A stretch of DNA of 35,328 nucleotides from contig NZ_CDBT01000017.1 in assembly GCF_000819765.1 (NCBI RefSeq), positions 179,888-215,215 of the forward strand, written 5' to 3'. Source of the DNA: Aeromonas bivalvium (lineage in GTDB: Bacteria > Pseudomonadota > Gammaproteobacteria > Enterobacterales > Aeromonadaceae). Positions within the stretch are counted from its first letter, which is position 1. Each line of letters opens with the position of its first letter. Below are positions 7,416 to 16,480 of the stretch, one piece after another. Under the pieces are notes generated by a model. The model worked only from the letters and a program-made list of their open reading frames with translations, had not been told where the DNA came from and made no database searches. Made by a program: the position numbers and the translations under genes.

Positions 7416-8222
7416 TCAGCTGTCCATCACGTCGTGGCGGGCGTGGTGATAGGCCTCTTCATCCTTGCCATGGCGCCAGTAGGGGACGGCATAGACGCGA
7501 CTGCGATCCACTTCCAGGGTGCGTCTGACATGGCGGCGCATGGGAACCACCAGCCCCTCCTCGCCACCGAACCAGAAGTAGCTGTTGTCGCCGCTCATGG
7601 GCTGGCTGGTGAGATGGCTGATCAGGGGCTCTGTCTGCTCCGGGCTGCCGACAAACCAGCGCAGTTCGACCCCGGCCGGCAGCGGTATGTCCAGTATGTC
7701 TTGCTCATGGGGCACCAGCAGGGCTATGTGGCCCCTGGCCTGGGGCGCCATCACCTCCGCCATGGCGCAGATGGCGGGCAGGGAGGTGAGATCCCCCACC
7801 ATGTAGTAGTGGTCGGCCGCCTGCAGCATGGGGTTGGGACCACCGGGACCCGAGATGGCGAGCCTGTCCCCCGGCTTGGCATTGAGGGCGAAGCGGCTGG
7901 CCGGCCCCGTCTCGCCATGGAGCGCGAAGTCGATGTCCAGCTCCAGGGCCTCGGGGCGAAAGGCGCGAATGGTGAAGGTGCGCATGATGGGCCTCTGGCT
8001 CGGATCCTCCCAGCGTGGCCCCTGGGGCGTGGGGGTGGGCAGGACGGCATGGGCCTGGCCCGGCTGCGGCAGCATGATCTTGATGTGGGCGCCACCACAG
8101 GTGAAGGGGTAGTCGGCAAGATCGGGGCCGGTCAGGCAGATGCGGCGCAGGTGAGGGGTGAGATCCTGAACCCGCTTGACGCTGAGCAGACGGGGACGAT
8201 TGACGGGGGCGGGTTGGGACAT
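7416..8222 (-). CDS. viuB: Siderophore-interacting FAD-binding ferric reductase (ViuB/YqjH family)
   Basis: A 268-residue cytoplasmic flavoprotein that would reduce imported ferric siderophore and release iron. The N-terminal FAD-binding barrel carries MRTFTIRAFRPE (the R-x-Y/F-T motif) and HGETGPASRFA. A ferredoxin-reductase-like NAD(P)H domain follows, with GDLTSLPAI and WFGGEEG. The C-terminal YWRHGKDEEAYH matches the YW+xGxxEexYH end typical of ViuB-type proteins. The start at 8222 has AGGAG seven bases upstream. It is transcribed away from the amo operon and has its own Fur-box promoter in the adjacent repeat unit. Use on ferric amonabactin is inferred from location. Confidence 0.92.
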   Translation of the reverse strand: MSQPAPVNRPRLLSVKRVQDLTPHLRRICLTGPDLADYPFTCGGAHIKIMLPQPGQAHAVLPTPTPQGPRWEDPSQRPIMRTFTIRAFRPEALELDIDFALHGETGPASRFALNAKPGDRLAISGPGGPNPMLQAADHYYMVGDLTSLPAICAMAEVMAPQARGHIALLVPHEQDILDIPLPAGVELRWFVGSPEQTEPLISHLTSQPMSGDNSYFWFGGEEGLVVPMRRHVRRTLEVDRSRVYAVPYWRHGKDEEAYHHARHDVMDS

Positions 8223-8231
8223 GAAAGGACT

Positions 8232-8650
8232 CCTGACTGACGATGGTGGCCATTCTCCGATAAATGCAAATAATTATCAATTGCTGGCCCTTGTTGGTAT
8301 TCATCTGATCCCAGTTTGGCGTGTTCGCCACTGGCCTCCGTGACGGGAAAGCCTCAGTCACCTGCGGCCCTGACTGACGATGGCGGTCCCCCTCCTCCGA
8401 CAGATGAAAGTAATGATCAATTGCCAGCCCTGGATGGGTATTCATCCGATTCCTGCCCATCATCCAGGCCACTGGCCTCCGTGACGGGAAAGCCTCAGTC
8501 ACCTGCTGCCCTGACTGACGATGGCGGTCCCCCTCCTCCGACAAATGAAAGTAATGATCAATTGCCGGCTCTGGATGGGTATTCACCCGATCCCTGCCCA
8601 TCATCCAGGACACTGGCCTCAGTGACGGGAAAGCCTGAGTCATCGGCTGT
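8232..8650. repeat. Three tandem ~140-bp repeat copies between viuB and amoC
   Basis: Each copy begins CCTGACTGACGATGG: copy 1 at 8232-8368 (137 bp), copy 2 at 8369-8509 (141 bp), copy 3 at 8510-8650 (141 bp). Copies 2 and 3 differ at roughly a dozen positions; copy 1 is more diverged in its middle. All share the block CACTGGCCTC-GTGACGGGAAAGCCT near the end. Copy 1 holds the Fur box and promoter of the reductase gene and abuts its ribosome site. The corresponding positions in copies 2 and 3 (8405-8419, 8546-8560) keep TGAAAGTaATGATCA, 11 of 14 Fur positions, but the -10 is lost. Together with 8651-8811 this fills the 631-bp gene-free gap; the remaining part has a GC-rich hairpin (8671-8689) and no gene that I can support. 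Confidence 0.93.
8252..8280 (-). promoter_or_regulatory. Fur box and promoter of the viuB-type reductase gene
   Basis: TGCAAATaATTATCA (8265-8279) matches the 7-1-7 Fur model TGATAATnATTATCA at 12 of 14 defined positions. On the minus strand a -35 TTGATA (8280-8275) and a -10 GAGAAT (8257-8252) are 17 bp apart, with the Fur box covering the -35 and spacer. Expected transcription start is near 8245, about 23 nt before the ATG. All of this lies in the first tandem repeat copy. Confidence 0.7.
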
Positions 8651-8811
8651 CGCAGCCCGGGGCCCGGAGCGGGGGCCACGCCCGCCCCCATGGGGTGGCA
8701 AGGTCCTGCACTCGAGGTGATACCCACATAAAGGCTCCAGTTTTGTCCCATGCAAATTCCATTGACCCGGGGATTTCAAAGCGAGTATTTTAGCGCCGCA
8801 CGATAACGGAC

Positions 8812-8826
8812 TGATAATAGTTATCA
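8812..8826 (+). promoter_or_regulatory. Fur box upstream of amoC
   Basis: TGATAATaGTTATCA matches the 7-1-7 Fur consensus at 13 of 14 defined positions, 27 bp before the amoC ATG. A TATAGT at 8829-8834 may be the -10, but no good -35 is visible, so the core promoter is uncertain. The site should place the whole seven-gene operon under iron repression. Confidence 0.88.
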
Positions 8827-8853
8827 TTTATAGTCTTATTCGATGGGTGTGAA

Positions 8854-10014
8854 ATGGATACTCAAGTGATGGAAACCCGCGCGCCGCGTCAGGCTGCGAC
8901 CCCCGACGTCCTGTTCACGTCGAACCAGGGAGAGATCCGGGCCAATGATCTGGGTCAGCCGATCCGAACGCCAGCCAGTGAATGGCCCTTGCTGGCACGG
9001 CAGATAGACGCGGCCATGGCGGCCGCCAGGGCCGCAGGCCAGGCCAATCCCCTGCTGATCGGCGCCTTCGCCTTCGATCCCGCCGAACCCTCCTGCCTCT
9101 ATGTGCCCGGCCAGGTTGAGCGCAGCGAGCGCCGCCAGTGCGAACCCGGCCCCCAGGCCGCGAATCAGGCCATTTCGGTGCAGAGCACCCCGGCCGCCGC
9201 CGAATTTCAGGCCTCGGTGAGCGCCGCCCTGGATGCGTTCGCCCAGGGACGACTCGCCAAGGTGGTGCTGTCGCGCAAGCTGATCCTTACCCTGCACAAG
9301 CCCGCCGACCCTAAGCAGGTGCTGGCCCGGCTGATGACCCAGAACCCCCACGCCTTCCACTTCTCTCTGCCCCTGGATGGGACGCGTCGCCTGCTGGGCG
9401 CCAGCCCGGAGCTGCTGCTGCGGGTCAGCGGGGGAGAGGTGTTCACCCACCCCCTGGCGGGCTCGGCCAGACGGGCGAGCGAGCCGCAACAGGACGAGGC
9501 GGTGGCCCGGGATCTGCTGGCCTCCCACAAGGATCAGCATGAGCACCGCCTGGTGATCGACGAGATCCGCCGGGTGCTGACCCCCCACTGCCGCGAGCTG
9601 GCCATTCCGGCCCATCCCTCCCTGATGAGCACGGATACCCTCTGGCATCTGGGTACCCCCATCGCCGGCCAGCTGCACGGCAGCGAGGCATCGGTGCTGT
9701 CACTCGCCTGCCAGCTCCATCCCACCCCGGCCCTGTGCGGCTATCCCACCGATCTCGCTCGCGAGTTCATCCGCGAGCAGGAGCCCTTCCGGCGAGCCCT
9801 GTTCAGCGGCATCGTCGGCTGGTGCGACAGCCAGGGCAACGGCGAGTGGGCCGTGGTGATCCGCTGCGGCGTGCTCGATGGCCATCAGGTGGAGCTCTTT
9901 GCCGGCGCCGGGATCGTCGCGGGCTCGGATCCCGTCATGGAGTGGGCCGAGACCGGCACCAAGCTGGGCACCATGCTCAAGGCCCTGGGCCTGGATTTGG
10001 AGGTGGCGCAATGA
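8854..10014 (+). CDS. amoC: Isochorismate synthase (amonabactin biosynthesis)
   Basis: A 386-residue EntC/DhbC-type enzyme converting chorismate to isochorismate with Mg2+, the entry step to 2,3-dihydroxybenzoate. Chorismate-binding family motifs are seen: [11 protein letters not shown] (general-base lysine region), [16 protein letters not shown] segment (here [28 protein letters not shown] region), [36 protein letters not shown] and [12 protein letters not shown]. Length fits EntC (~391). The ATG at 8854 follows a weak GGGTG; a Fur box lies just upstream. The stop overlaps the amoE start (ATGA). Early A. hydrophila work called the isochorismate synthase gene amoA; the ent-style lettering is used here. 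Confidence 0.95.
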   Translation: MDTQVMETRAPRQAATPDVLFTSNQGEIRANDLGQPIRTPASEWPLLARQIDAAMAAARAAGQANPLLIGAFAFDPAEPSCLYVPGQVERSERRQCEPGPQAANQAISVQSTPAAAEFQASVSAALDAFAQGRLAKVVLSRKLILTLHKPADPKQVLARLMTQNPHAFHFSLPLDGTRRLLGASPELLLRVSGGEVFTHPLAGSARRASEPQQDEAVARDLLASHKDQHEHRLVIDEIRRVLTPHCRELAIPAHPSLMSTDTLWHLGTPIAGQLHGSEASVLSLACQLHPTPALCGYPTDLAREFIREQEPFRRALFSGIVGWCDSQGNGEWAVVIRCGVLDGHQVELFAGAGIVAGSDPVMEWAETGTKLGTMLKALGLDLEVAQ

Positions 10015-11681
10015 GCGATAGCCGCCGTTTTCTGCTCTATACCCGCTGGCCAGCGGAACTGGCGAATCAATACCGTGCCAAGGGGTACTGGCGCGGCGAG
10101 CCGCTGACCGCCATGCTGGCGCGTCAGTGCGAGCTGGCCCCCGATGCCGAGGCCATCCTCTGCGGCGAGCGCCGCTTCAGCTATCGGGAGTTGGACGCCG
10201 CCTCCAGCCGGCTGGCCGGGCGTCTGGCCCGCCACGGCCTGGGGGTGGGGGATACTGCCCTGGTGCAGCTCCCCAATGTGGCCGAGTTCTATCTGGTGTT
10301 CTTCGCCCTGCTCAAAGCCGGCATAGCGCCGGTCAATGCGCTCTTTAGCCACAACCGGCTGGAGCTGGTGTCCTACGCCGAGCAGATCAAGCCCCGCCTC
10401 TTTATCGGCTCGCTCGCCCATGGCCTGTTCGCCAGCGGGGAGCGCCACAGTGACCTGTTGCGCGTCATCGGCGCCGAGCTGGTGCTGCTGGATGGGGACG
10501 CGGGAGAGCTGGGGCTGGCTCACTGGCTGAGTGATCTGGCCAGGAGCGAGGCGTTGGCACTCCCCGCCCATGGCCCGACTCCGGCGGACGAGGTGGCCTT
10601 CTTCCAGCTCTCCGGCGGCAGCACAGGCACCCCCAAGCTCATCCCGCGCACTCACGATGACTATCTCTACAGCGTGCGCCGCAGCAATGAAATCTGTGAA
10701 TTGGGGCCCCACACCCGCTATCTGTGCGCCCTGCCGGCGCCCCACAACTTCCCCCTGAGCTCCCCTGGCGCCCTCGGGGTGTTCGAGGCGGGTGGCACAG
10801 TGGTGCTAGCACCCGACCCCAGCCCCATCAGCTGTTTCCCGCTGATTGCCCGCCACCGGGTCAATCTCACCTCGCTGGTGCCGCCGGCGGTCTCCCTCTG
10901 GCTGCAGGCAGCGGAAGCTGACTCCGCTGCGCGCACTCAGCTCGAGAGCCTGGCATTGCTGCAAGTGGGCGGCGCCAAGCTGGGGGAGGCGGTGGCCAGC
11001 AAGATAGGGCCGCTGCTCGGCTGCCGGTTGCAGCAGGTGTTCGGCATGGCGGAGGGGCTGGTCAACTACACCCGGCTCTCTGATCCCGACGAGAAGATCA
11101 TTTACACCCAGGGCCGCCCCATGAGCCCGGACGACGAGGTGCGCATCCTCGATGAGGCGGGCAACCCGGTCGCTCCCGGCCAGCCTGGCGCCCTGCACAC
11201 TCGCGGCCCCTATACCTTCCGCGGTTACTACCAGAGCCCGGCCCACAACGCCCGGGTGTTCGATAGCGAGGGCTTCTACTGCTCCGGCGACCTGGTAGTG
11301 CAGGATGCCGAGGGTTACCTCACAGTGGTCGGGCGACAGAAGGATCAGATCAACCGGGGCGGCGAGAAGATCGCGGCGGAAGAGGTGGAAAACCAGCTGC
11401 TGCACCACCCGGCCATCACCCATGCGGCCCTGGTCTCCATGCCCGACAGCGCCATGGGGGAGAAGAGCTGCGCCTTTATCGTCAGCACGGATCCCGCCTT
11501 GAAGCCGCTGGCCTTGCGCAAGTTTCTGCGCGAGCGCGGGGTGGCGGACTTCAAGCTGCCCGACCGTTTCGAAGCCCTGGACGCCCTGCCCATGACGGCG
11601 GTGGGCAAGATTGACAAGCAGGGGCTGCGGGCGCGTATTGCGCACGCCATCGCCGCCAACCAACCCCTGACAACAGCATAA
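10011..11681 (+). CDS. amoE: 2,3-dihydroxybenzoate-AMP ligase
   Basis: A 556-residue EntE/DhbE-type stand-alone adenylation enzyme. It activates 2,3-DHB with ATP and loads it on the aryl carrier domain of AmoB. The start of the protein ([22 protein letters not shown]) aligns with the EntE N-terminus. The P-loop-like segment [19 protein letters not shown] is at ~198-216, [13 protein letters not shown] carries the Asn typical of aryl-acid ligases, and [19 protein letters not shown] and [14 protein letters not shown] follow, ending with the catalytic Lys in AVGKIDK (~534). The start at 10011 overlaps the amoC stop by 4 bp; the open frame extends upstream inside amoC but has no family sequence there. 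Confidence 0.95.
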   Translation: MSDSRRFLLYTRWPAELANQYRAKGYWRGEPLTAMLARQCELAPDAEAILCGERRFSYRELDAASSRLAGRLARHGLGVGDTALVQLPNVAEFYLVFFALLKAGIAPVNALFSHNRLELVSYAEQIKPRLFIGSLAHGLFASGERHSDLLRVIGAELVLLDGDAGELGLAHWLSDLARSEALALPAHGPTPADEVAFFQLSGGSTGTPKLIPRTHDDYLYSVRRSNEICELGPHTRYLCALPAPHNFPLSSPGALGVFEAGGTVVLAPDPSPISCFPLIARHRVNLTSLVPPAVSLWLQAAEADSAARTQLESLALLQVGGAKLGEAVASKIGPLLGCRLQQVFGMAEGLVNYTRLSDPDEKIIYTQGRPMSPDDEVRILDEAGNPVAPGQPGALHTRGPYTFRGYYQSPAHNARVFDSEGFYCSGDLVVQDAEGYLTVVGRQKDQINRGGEKIAAEEVENQLLHHPAITHAALVSMPDSAMGEKSCAFIVSTDPALKPLALRKFLRERGVADFKLPDRFEALDALPMTAVGKIDKQGLRARIAHAIAANQPLTTA

Positions 11682-11704
11682 AACTAACAAGGAATCATGA
11701 CGTT

Positions 11705-12610
11705 ATGGCTATCCCAACCCTGAACAACTACGCCATGCCCAGCCAGTGGAAGGCCAACAAGGTCAACTGGTCTCTGGACCCCAAACGCGCCGCCCTGCTG
11801 ATCCACGACATGCAGGAGTACTTCACCGCCTTCTACGGCGAGAACAGCCCGCTGATCGCGGCGCTCACCGAGCGCCTGGCCGCCGTGCGCAAGCAGTGCA
11901 AGGCCCTCGGCATCCCGGTCTTCTACACCGCCCAGCCCAAGGATCAATCCCCCGAAGATCGCGCCCTGCTCAACGACATGTGGGGCCCGGGGCTCAACAA
12001 GCGGCCCGAACAGCAGCAGGTGGTGGCAGCACTGCGCCCAGAGCGGGACGACACCGTGCTGGTCAAGTGGCGCTACAGCGCCTTCCAGCGCTCCGAGCTC
12101 GAGCAGATGCTTGAAAGTCAGGGACGGGATCAGCTGATCATCGGCGGCATCTACGGCCATATCGGCTGCATGATGACCGCCTGCGACGCCTTCATGCGCG
12201 ACATCCAGCCTTTCTTCCTGGCGGACGGGGTGGCGGACTTCTCCCTGGCCGATCACCAGATGGCGCTGGACTATGTGGCGACCCGCTGCGGCAAGGTGAT
12301 CCCCTGCGAGGAGGTGCTGGCCCTGGCCCCGGCTTCTGCCGCCCTGCCCACCAATCCGCTGCTGACGTACGAAGGGCTCAAGGCGCGGCTGCTGAGTCAT
12401 ATCGACGAGGACGAAGGGGAGTTTGATCCCGACGAGAACCTCATCGACTACGGTCTGGATTCGGTGCGGATCATGGCCCTGCTCACCGAGTGGCGCGCCG
12501 CCGGGGTGGAGCTCGGTTTCGTGGATCTCGCCAAGCTGCCGACCCTCAACGGCTGGTGGCGCCTCATCGAGGCCAGGCTGGCAGCCCAGGCCCTGGAGGT
12601 GACCCCATGA
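11705..12610 (+). CDS. amoB: Isochorismatase with C-terminal aryl carrier domain
   Basis: A 301-residue bifunctional EntB-type protein. Residues 1-~210 are an isochorismatase hydrolase domain giving 2,3-dihydro-2,3-DHB and pyruvate: catalytic Asp in [11 protein letters not shown] (~34), Lys in [12 protein letters not shown], and the [16 protein letters not shown] segment. Residues ~215-300 are an aryl carrier protein with [12 protein letters not shown], whose Ser (~249) takes the phosphopantetheine arm from the PPTase encoded at 25467. DHB loaded here by AmoE is the starter unit for the NRPS. AAGGA sits 10 bases before the ATG. The stop overlaps the amoF start (ATGA, 12607-12610). Length is slightly above EntB (285). 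Confidence 0.95.
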   Translation: MAIPTLNNYAMPSQWKANKVNWSLDPKRAALLIHDMQEYFTAFYGENSPLIAALTERLAAVRKQCKALGIPVFYTAQPKDQSPEDRALLNDMWGPGLNKRPEQQQVVAALRPERDDTVLVKWRYSAFQRSELEQMLESQGRDQLIIGGIYGHIGCMMTACDAFMRDIQPFFLADGVADFSLADHQMALDYVATRCGKVIPCEEVLALAPASAALPTNPLLTYEGLKARLLSHIDEDEGEFDPDENLIDYGLDSVRIMALLTEWRAAGVELGFVDLAKLPTLNGWWRLIEARLAAQALEVTP

Positions 12611-15600
12611 ACCGCTTCCCCTTGACCATCCCCCAGCAGGGGCTCTGGTCCGGACATCTGCTGAACGACGACAAGGCGATGTTCAACACCGCCGAGTGTA
12701 TCGCCTTCGATGGCAAGGTCGAGGCGGCCGTGCTGGCCGCGGCCCTCGCCAAGGCGGTGGGGGAGTGCGAGGCGCTCAAGGGCCACTTCGAAGACGATAA
12801 GGAGGCGGTCTGCTTCGTCTCGCATGAGCTGCCCCTGGCCTATGAAGAGGTCTCCCTCGAGCGCGATGACGAGACGCTGGCCCGCGCCTGGGCATGGGCC
12901 GATCTGCGCCGCCCGTTCAAACTAACCGAAGAGGCCCCCTGCCGCTTCGCCCTGCTGCGCGGCCCCGGCCGCGATTACCTCTACAGCTGCGTGCACCACA
13001 TCGCCCTTGACGGCTTTGGCACCACCCTGCTGTTCCAGCGCATCGCCGAGCTCTATGCAGAGGGACTGGCCGGTGAGATGGACTCCCCATCCCCCTTCGG
13101 CTCGTTGGCTGAGGTGCTGGCGGAAGAGGCGAGCCGCGAGCTAAGCGGCAAGAACGCCGCCGCCCGCGCCTTCTGGCAGGAGCAGCTGCAAGGCTGGCCC
13201 GAGGTGAAGTCCTTTGGCGAAACCCGCGCGCCGATTGCTGCCAACTTTATCCGCGAGAGCCGCCCGCTGCCGGCGACGCTCTGGCAATCCCTGACCGGCT
13301 TTGCCGATGAGCACAAGCTGGGCTGGCCCGATCTGCTGCTGGCCGGCCTCTCTGCCCAGCTGTCGCTATCGAGCGGCCAGAGCCAGACCCTGCTCGGCCT
13401 GATGATGATGAACCGCATCGGCTCGGCGTCGCTGACCGTGCCCTGCATGCAGATGAACATTACCCCCCTTGCTCTGGAGCTCGAAGAGGGGCTGGATCTG
13501 GCGGGAGCCGCCGGCGCCGTGGCCAAGGCCAAGCGCGGGGTGCGCAAACACCAGCACTACCGCTATGAGCTGCTGCGCCGCGACCTTGGCCTGGTGGGGG
13601 GGGACAAGCGCCTGTTCGGCCCCTTGGTCAACATCATGCCGTTCGATCACGCTCGCCGCTTCGGGCCGCTATCTGCCCATATTCTCAACATCAGCGCCGG
13701 CCCGGTGGAAGATCTCACCATCGAGGTGCAGGTCGGCGTCGATGGCCAGCCCAGACTGGATCTGGATGCCAACCCGGGTTGCTACCGGCAGGGGGATCTG
13801 GCGGCCATCGCCGATACCCTGTTTGCCCTGCTGGAACGCTGGCTGGCGGAGCCCACCCAGACCCTGGGAACGCTCAAGGCCGACTGGCTGGCCGAGCAGC
13901 GTGCCAGGGCCCTGATCGCCGGCCCCGCCCACGAGGCCATCCAGGTGCGGCCGGTGCTGGAGGCGCTCTGCCACTTCGCCGCCCAGACCCCGGACAAGGT
14001 AGCGCTGGAGCAGGGAGAGGCCCGCTTCAGCTACGAGGCGCTGCTGGCCAGATCCGAACAGATGGCGGCCGCCCTGCAGGCCGCAGGCGTCGCCCCCGGC
14101 GACAAGGTGGGGGTCATGCTGGCCCGCACCCCCCAGGCCATCTTCGCCCAGCTGGCGGTGCTGCTGGCGGGCGCCGTCTACGTGCCGCTCGATCCCGAGC
14201 AGCCCCTGGAGCGCCAGGGCCATATCCTGCGGCTGGGGGAGGTCAAGACCCTGATCACCCAGGCCGAGTACCGCCACAAGCTGGCCAGCCTGTTTGAGGG
14301 GCGCACCCTGCTGGCGGGGGATCTGGTGAGCGATGATCGGCTCAACCAGCCGGCCGCCGACCACGCCGTCGCCTACCTGATGTTCACCTCGGGCTCCACC
14401 GGTCTGCCCAAAGGGGTGGCGGTCAGCCACGGCGCCCTGGATCACTTCGCCGCCGCCGCCCGCTGCCGTTATCACCTGGATGAAGAGGCGCGGATGCTGC
14501 AATTCGCCCCCTTCAACTTCGACGCCAGCATCGAGGAGGTGTTCGCCACCTTGAGCGCCGGTGCCACCCTGGTGCTGCGCACCGACGCCTTGCTCGAATC
14601 CATGCCCGCCTTTGCGGCCGGGGTGGAGCAGATGGGGATCACCCACCTCGATCTGCCCACCGCGTTCTGGAACGAATGGGTGGTTGCGCTGACGGCGGGT
14701 CAGGCCCACATTCCTGCCAATCTGGCTACCGTCATCATCGGCGGCGAGGCGGTCTACCCCGAGCAGCTGGCCCAGTGGCAGCGCCAGGGCCGCACGGATG
14801 TGCGCCTGTTCAACACCTACGGCCCCACCGAAACGACCGTGGTGGTGACCACCCAGGAGCTGCAACAGGAAGACCCGAACCAGGCCCAGTTGCCCATCGG
14901 CCTGCCGCTGCCCGGCATGCAGGCGCTCATCCTGGGGGCAGGGGAGCAACCCGCCAGCGAGGGGGAGCTGGTGCTGCTCGGCCCGCAGCTGGCCAACGGC
15001 TATGTGGGGGGCGTACAAGGCAGCTTTGGCACCCTGCGGATCGGTGAGGAGAATGTGCCCGTCTATCGCACCGGCGATCGGGTGCGCTTGGTGTCCGGTC
15101 GGCTGGTCTACCTCGGCCGGCGCGACAACGAATTCAAGATAAGCGGCTATCGCATCCAGCCCGGCGAGGTGGAGGCCCAGCTGCTGGCCCTGCCGGGGGT
15201 GGACGAGGCCTGCGTGCAAGGGGTGAGCATCGGCAGCGTGCGCCGGCTGGTGGCCTTCGTGGCGGGGCCTGAGCGTGACAGCCGGGTCATCAAGGCGCAG
15301 CTGGCCAGGGTGCTGCCTGCCGCCATGATCCCCACCGATTATCGGCACTATGACCAGTTGCCCCGCACCGGCTCCAACAAGCTGGATCGCAAGGCCCTGC
15401 TGGCCGCCTACCAGGCGGGGGGCGAAGCCCTGACCCTGGGCAGCGAGACCGAGAACCGGGTCGGCGCCATCTGGCAGCAGATCCTGGGTCTGGCCACCAT
15501 GGCGCCCGCCGACAACTTCTTCGAGCTGGGGGGCCAGTCCCTGCAGACCATACAGATAGTCAACCGGCTCGGCGCCGAGTTCGGGGTGCAGGTCAAGGTC

Positions 15601-15696
15601 TCCGACGTGTTCGATCACCCGCGCCTGGATGATTTCTGCCGTTTCCTCGACGGCTTGCTTTCCGAGGACGAAGAGAGCGTGGAGATGGTGTGGTGA
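12607..15696 (+). CDS. amoF: Nonribosomal peptide synthetase C-A-PCP, lysine-coded
   Basis: A 1029-residue NRPS module. Residues ~1-440 form a condensation domain with the intact HHIALDG motif (~130). Residues ~455-930 form an adenylation domain with [11 protein letters not shown] (~593), FDASIEEVF (~638), [11 protein letters not shown] (~738), YRTGDRV and [16 protein letters not shown]. Residues ~950-1020 form a carrier domain with [11 protein letters not shown] (Ser ~977). Hand alignment to the GrsA pocket gives DAEDIGTVVK; acidic residues at pocket positions 239 and 278 suit the lysine side-chain amine. It lacks the C-terminal thioesterase of EntF. It should condense DHB from AmoB with lysine, on one or both amino groups. 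The start at 12607 overlaps the amoB stop; upstream in-frame codons lie inside amoB. Confidence 0.93.
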   Translation: MNRFPLTIPQQGLWSGHLLNDDKAMFNTAECIAFDGKVEAAVLAAALAKAVGECEALKGHFEDDKEAVCFVSHELPLAYEEVSLERDDETLARAWAWADLRRPFKLTEEAPCRFALLRGPGRDYLYSCVHHIALDGFGTTLLFQRIAELYAEGLAGEMDSPSPFGSLAEVLAEEASRELSGKNAAARAFWQEQLQGWPEVKSFGETRAPIAANFIRESRPLPATLWQSLTGFADEHKLGWPDLLLAGLSAQLSLSSGQSQTLLGLMMMNRIGSASLTVPCMQMNITPLALELEEGLDLAGAAGAVAKAKRGVRKHQHYRYELLRRDLGLVGGDKRLFGPLVNIMPFDHARRFGPLSAHILNISAGPVEDLTIEVQVGVDGQPRLDLDANPGCYRQGDLAAIADTLFALLERWLAEPTQTLGTLKADWLAEQRARALIAGPAHEAIQVRPVLEALCHFAAQTPDKVALEQGEARFSYEALLARSEQMAAALQAAGVAPGDKVGVMLARTPQAIFAQLAVLLAGAVYVPLDPEQPLERQGHILRLGEVKTLITQAEYRHKLASLFEGRTLLAGDLVSDDRLNQPAADHAVAYLMFTSGSTGLPKGVAVSHGALDHFAAAARCRYHLDEEARMLQFAPFNFDASIEEVFATLSAGATLVLRTDALLESMPAFAAGVEQMGITHLDLPTAFWNEWVVALTAGQAHIPANLATVIIGGEAVYPEQLAQWQRQGRTDVRLFNTYGPTETTVVVTTQELQQEDPNQAQLPIGLPLPGMQALILGAGEQPASEGELVLLGPQLANGYVGGVQGSFGTLRIGEENVPVYRTGDRVRLVSGRLVYLGRRDNEFKISGYRIQPGEVEAQLLALPGVDEACVQGVSIGSVRRLVAFVAGPERDSRVIKAQLARVLPAAMIPTDYRHYDQLPRTGSNKLDRKALLAAYQAGGEALTLGSETENRVGAIWQQILGLATMAPADNFFELGGQSLQTIQIVNRLGAEFGVQVKVSDVFDHPRLDDFCRFLDGLLSEDEESVEMVW

Positions 15697-15716
15697 TGGA
15701 TAAGGAGCAACAAGCA

Positions 15717-16466
15717 ATGGCCTTTGATTTCACTGGCAAGCGGGTCTGGGTGACCGGGGCCGGGCGCGGCATCGGCCGCGAGGTGGCGACGCAGTTCGTG
15801 GCGGCCGGCGCATCCGTGGTGGGGCTGGATCTGGCATTTCCCGAAGCCGACTACCCCTATGCCACCCGGCTGCTCGATATTGGCGACTCGAAGGCGGTCA
15901 ACGCCTGCTGCGCAGCGCTGCTGGCGGACGGCGGGCTCGATGTACTGGTGAACGGGGCCGGGGTCTTGCGCCTCGGTTCTACCGAAACCTTAAGCGATGA
16001 CGACTGGCACGACTGCATGACGGTCAACGCCAGCGGCGTCTTCTATCTGCTGCGGGCCCTGGTGCCCCACTTCAAGGGGCAGCGGCGCGGTGCCATCGTC
16101 ACCATCGGCTCCAACGCCGCCCATGTGCCGCGCATGCAGATGGCGGCCTACTGCGCCTCCAAGGCGGCGGTCACCAGCCTGACCCAGACGATGGGGCTGG
16201 AGCTGGCCCCCTTCGGCGTGCGCGCCAACCTGGTGTCGCCGGGCTCGACCGATACCCCCATGCTGCGGGGCATGCTGCCAAGCGAGGAGGCCATGGCCCG
16301 CACCATCGCCGGGCTGCCGGAGCAGTTCAAGCTCGGCATCCCCCTGCGCAAGGTAGCCACCCCGGCAGAGATCGCCCATACCGTCCTCTTCCTGGCCTCG
16401 GATCTGGCCAGCCACATCACGCTGCAGGATCTGGTCGTCGACGGCGGCGCCACCCTGAGTGCCTGA
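15717..16466 (+). CDS. amoA: 2,3-dihydro-2,3-dihydroxybenzoate dehydrogenase
   Basis: A 249-residue short-chain dehydrogenase of the EntA type, making 2,3-DHB with NAD+. It has the Rossmann motif VTGAGRGIG near the start, NGAGVLR, the catalytic Ser region IVTIGSNAAHVPR and YCASKAA (Tyr-x3-Lys). The start MAFDFTGKRVWVTG aligns with EntA (248 residues). The ATG at 15717 has AAGGAG 9 bases upstream and is preferred; an ATG at 15696 overlapping the amoF stop (TGATG) and GTG codons further up are in frame but would add 7 or more residues. It sits between two NRPS genes, unlike the entCEBA order of E. coli, but the whole set is one operon. Confidence 0.94.
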   Translation: MAFDFTGKRVWVTGAGRGIGREVATQFVAAGASVVGLDLAFPEADYPYATRLLDIGDSKAVNACCAALLADGGLDVLVNGAGVLRLGSTETLSDDDWHDCMTVNASGVFYLLRALVPHFKGQRRGAIVTIGSNAAHVPRMQMAAYCASKAAVTSLTQTMGLELAPFGVRANLVSPGSTDTPMLRGMLPSEEAMARTIAGLPEQFKLGIPLRKVATPAEIAHTVLFLASDLASHITLQDLVVDGGATLSA

Positions 16467-16480
16467 GGCTTGAGAAACAG

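Noticed and set aside
8232..8650. CRISPR array
   Set aside because: The repeated units are ~140 bp and contiguous, with no short repeat alternating with unique spacers and no cas genes in the window.
8316..8720. Open frames through the tandem repeats on both strands, giving 47-residue protein repeats
   Set aside because: The 141-bp unit is a multiple of three, so frames stay open by chance. The differences between copies 2 and 3 are mostly amino-acid changing, copy 1 is out of register (137 bp), and no ribosome site precedes the frames.
15690..15716. Upstream GTG/ATG starts for amoA
   Set aside because: The ATG at 15717 has AAGGAG at good spacing and gives a protein matching EntA in length and N-terminus.
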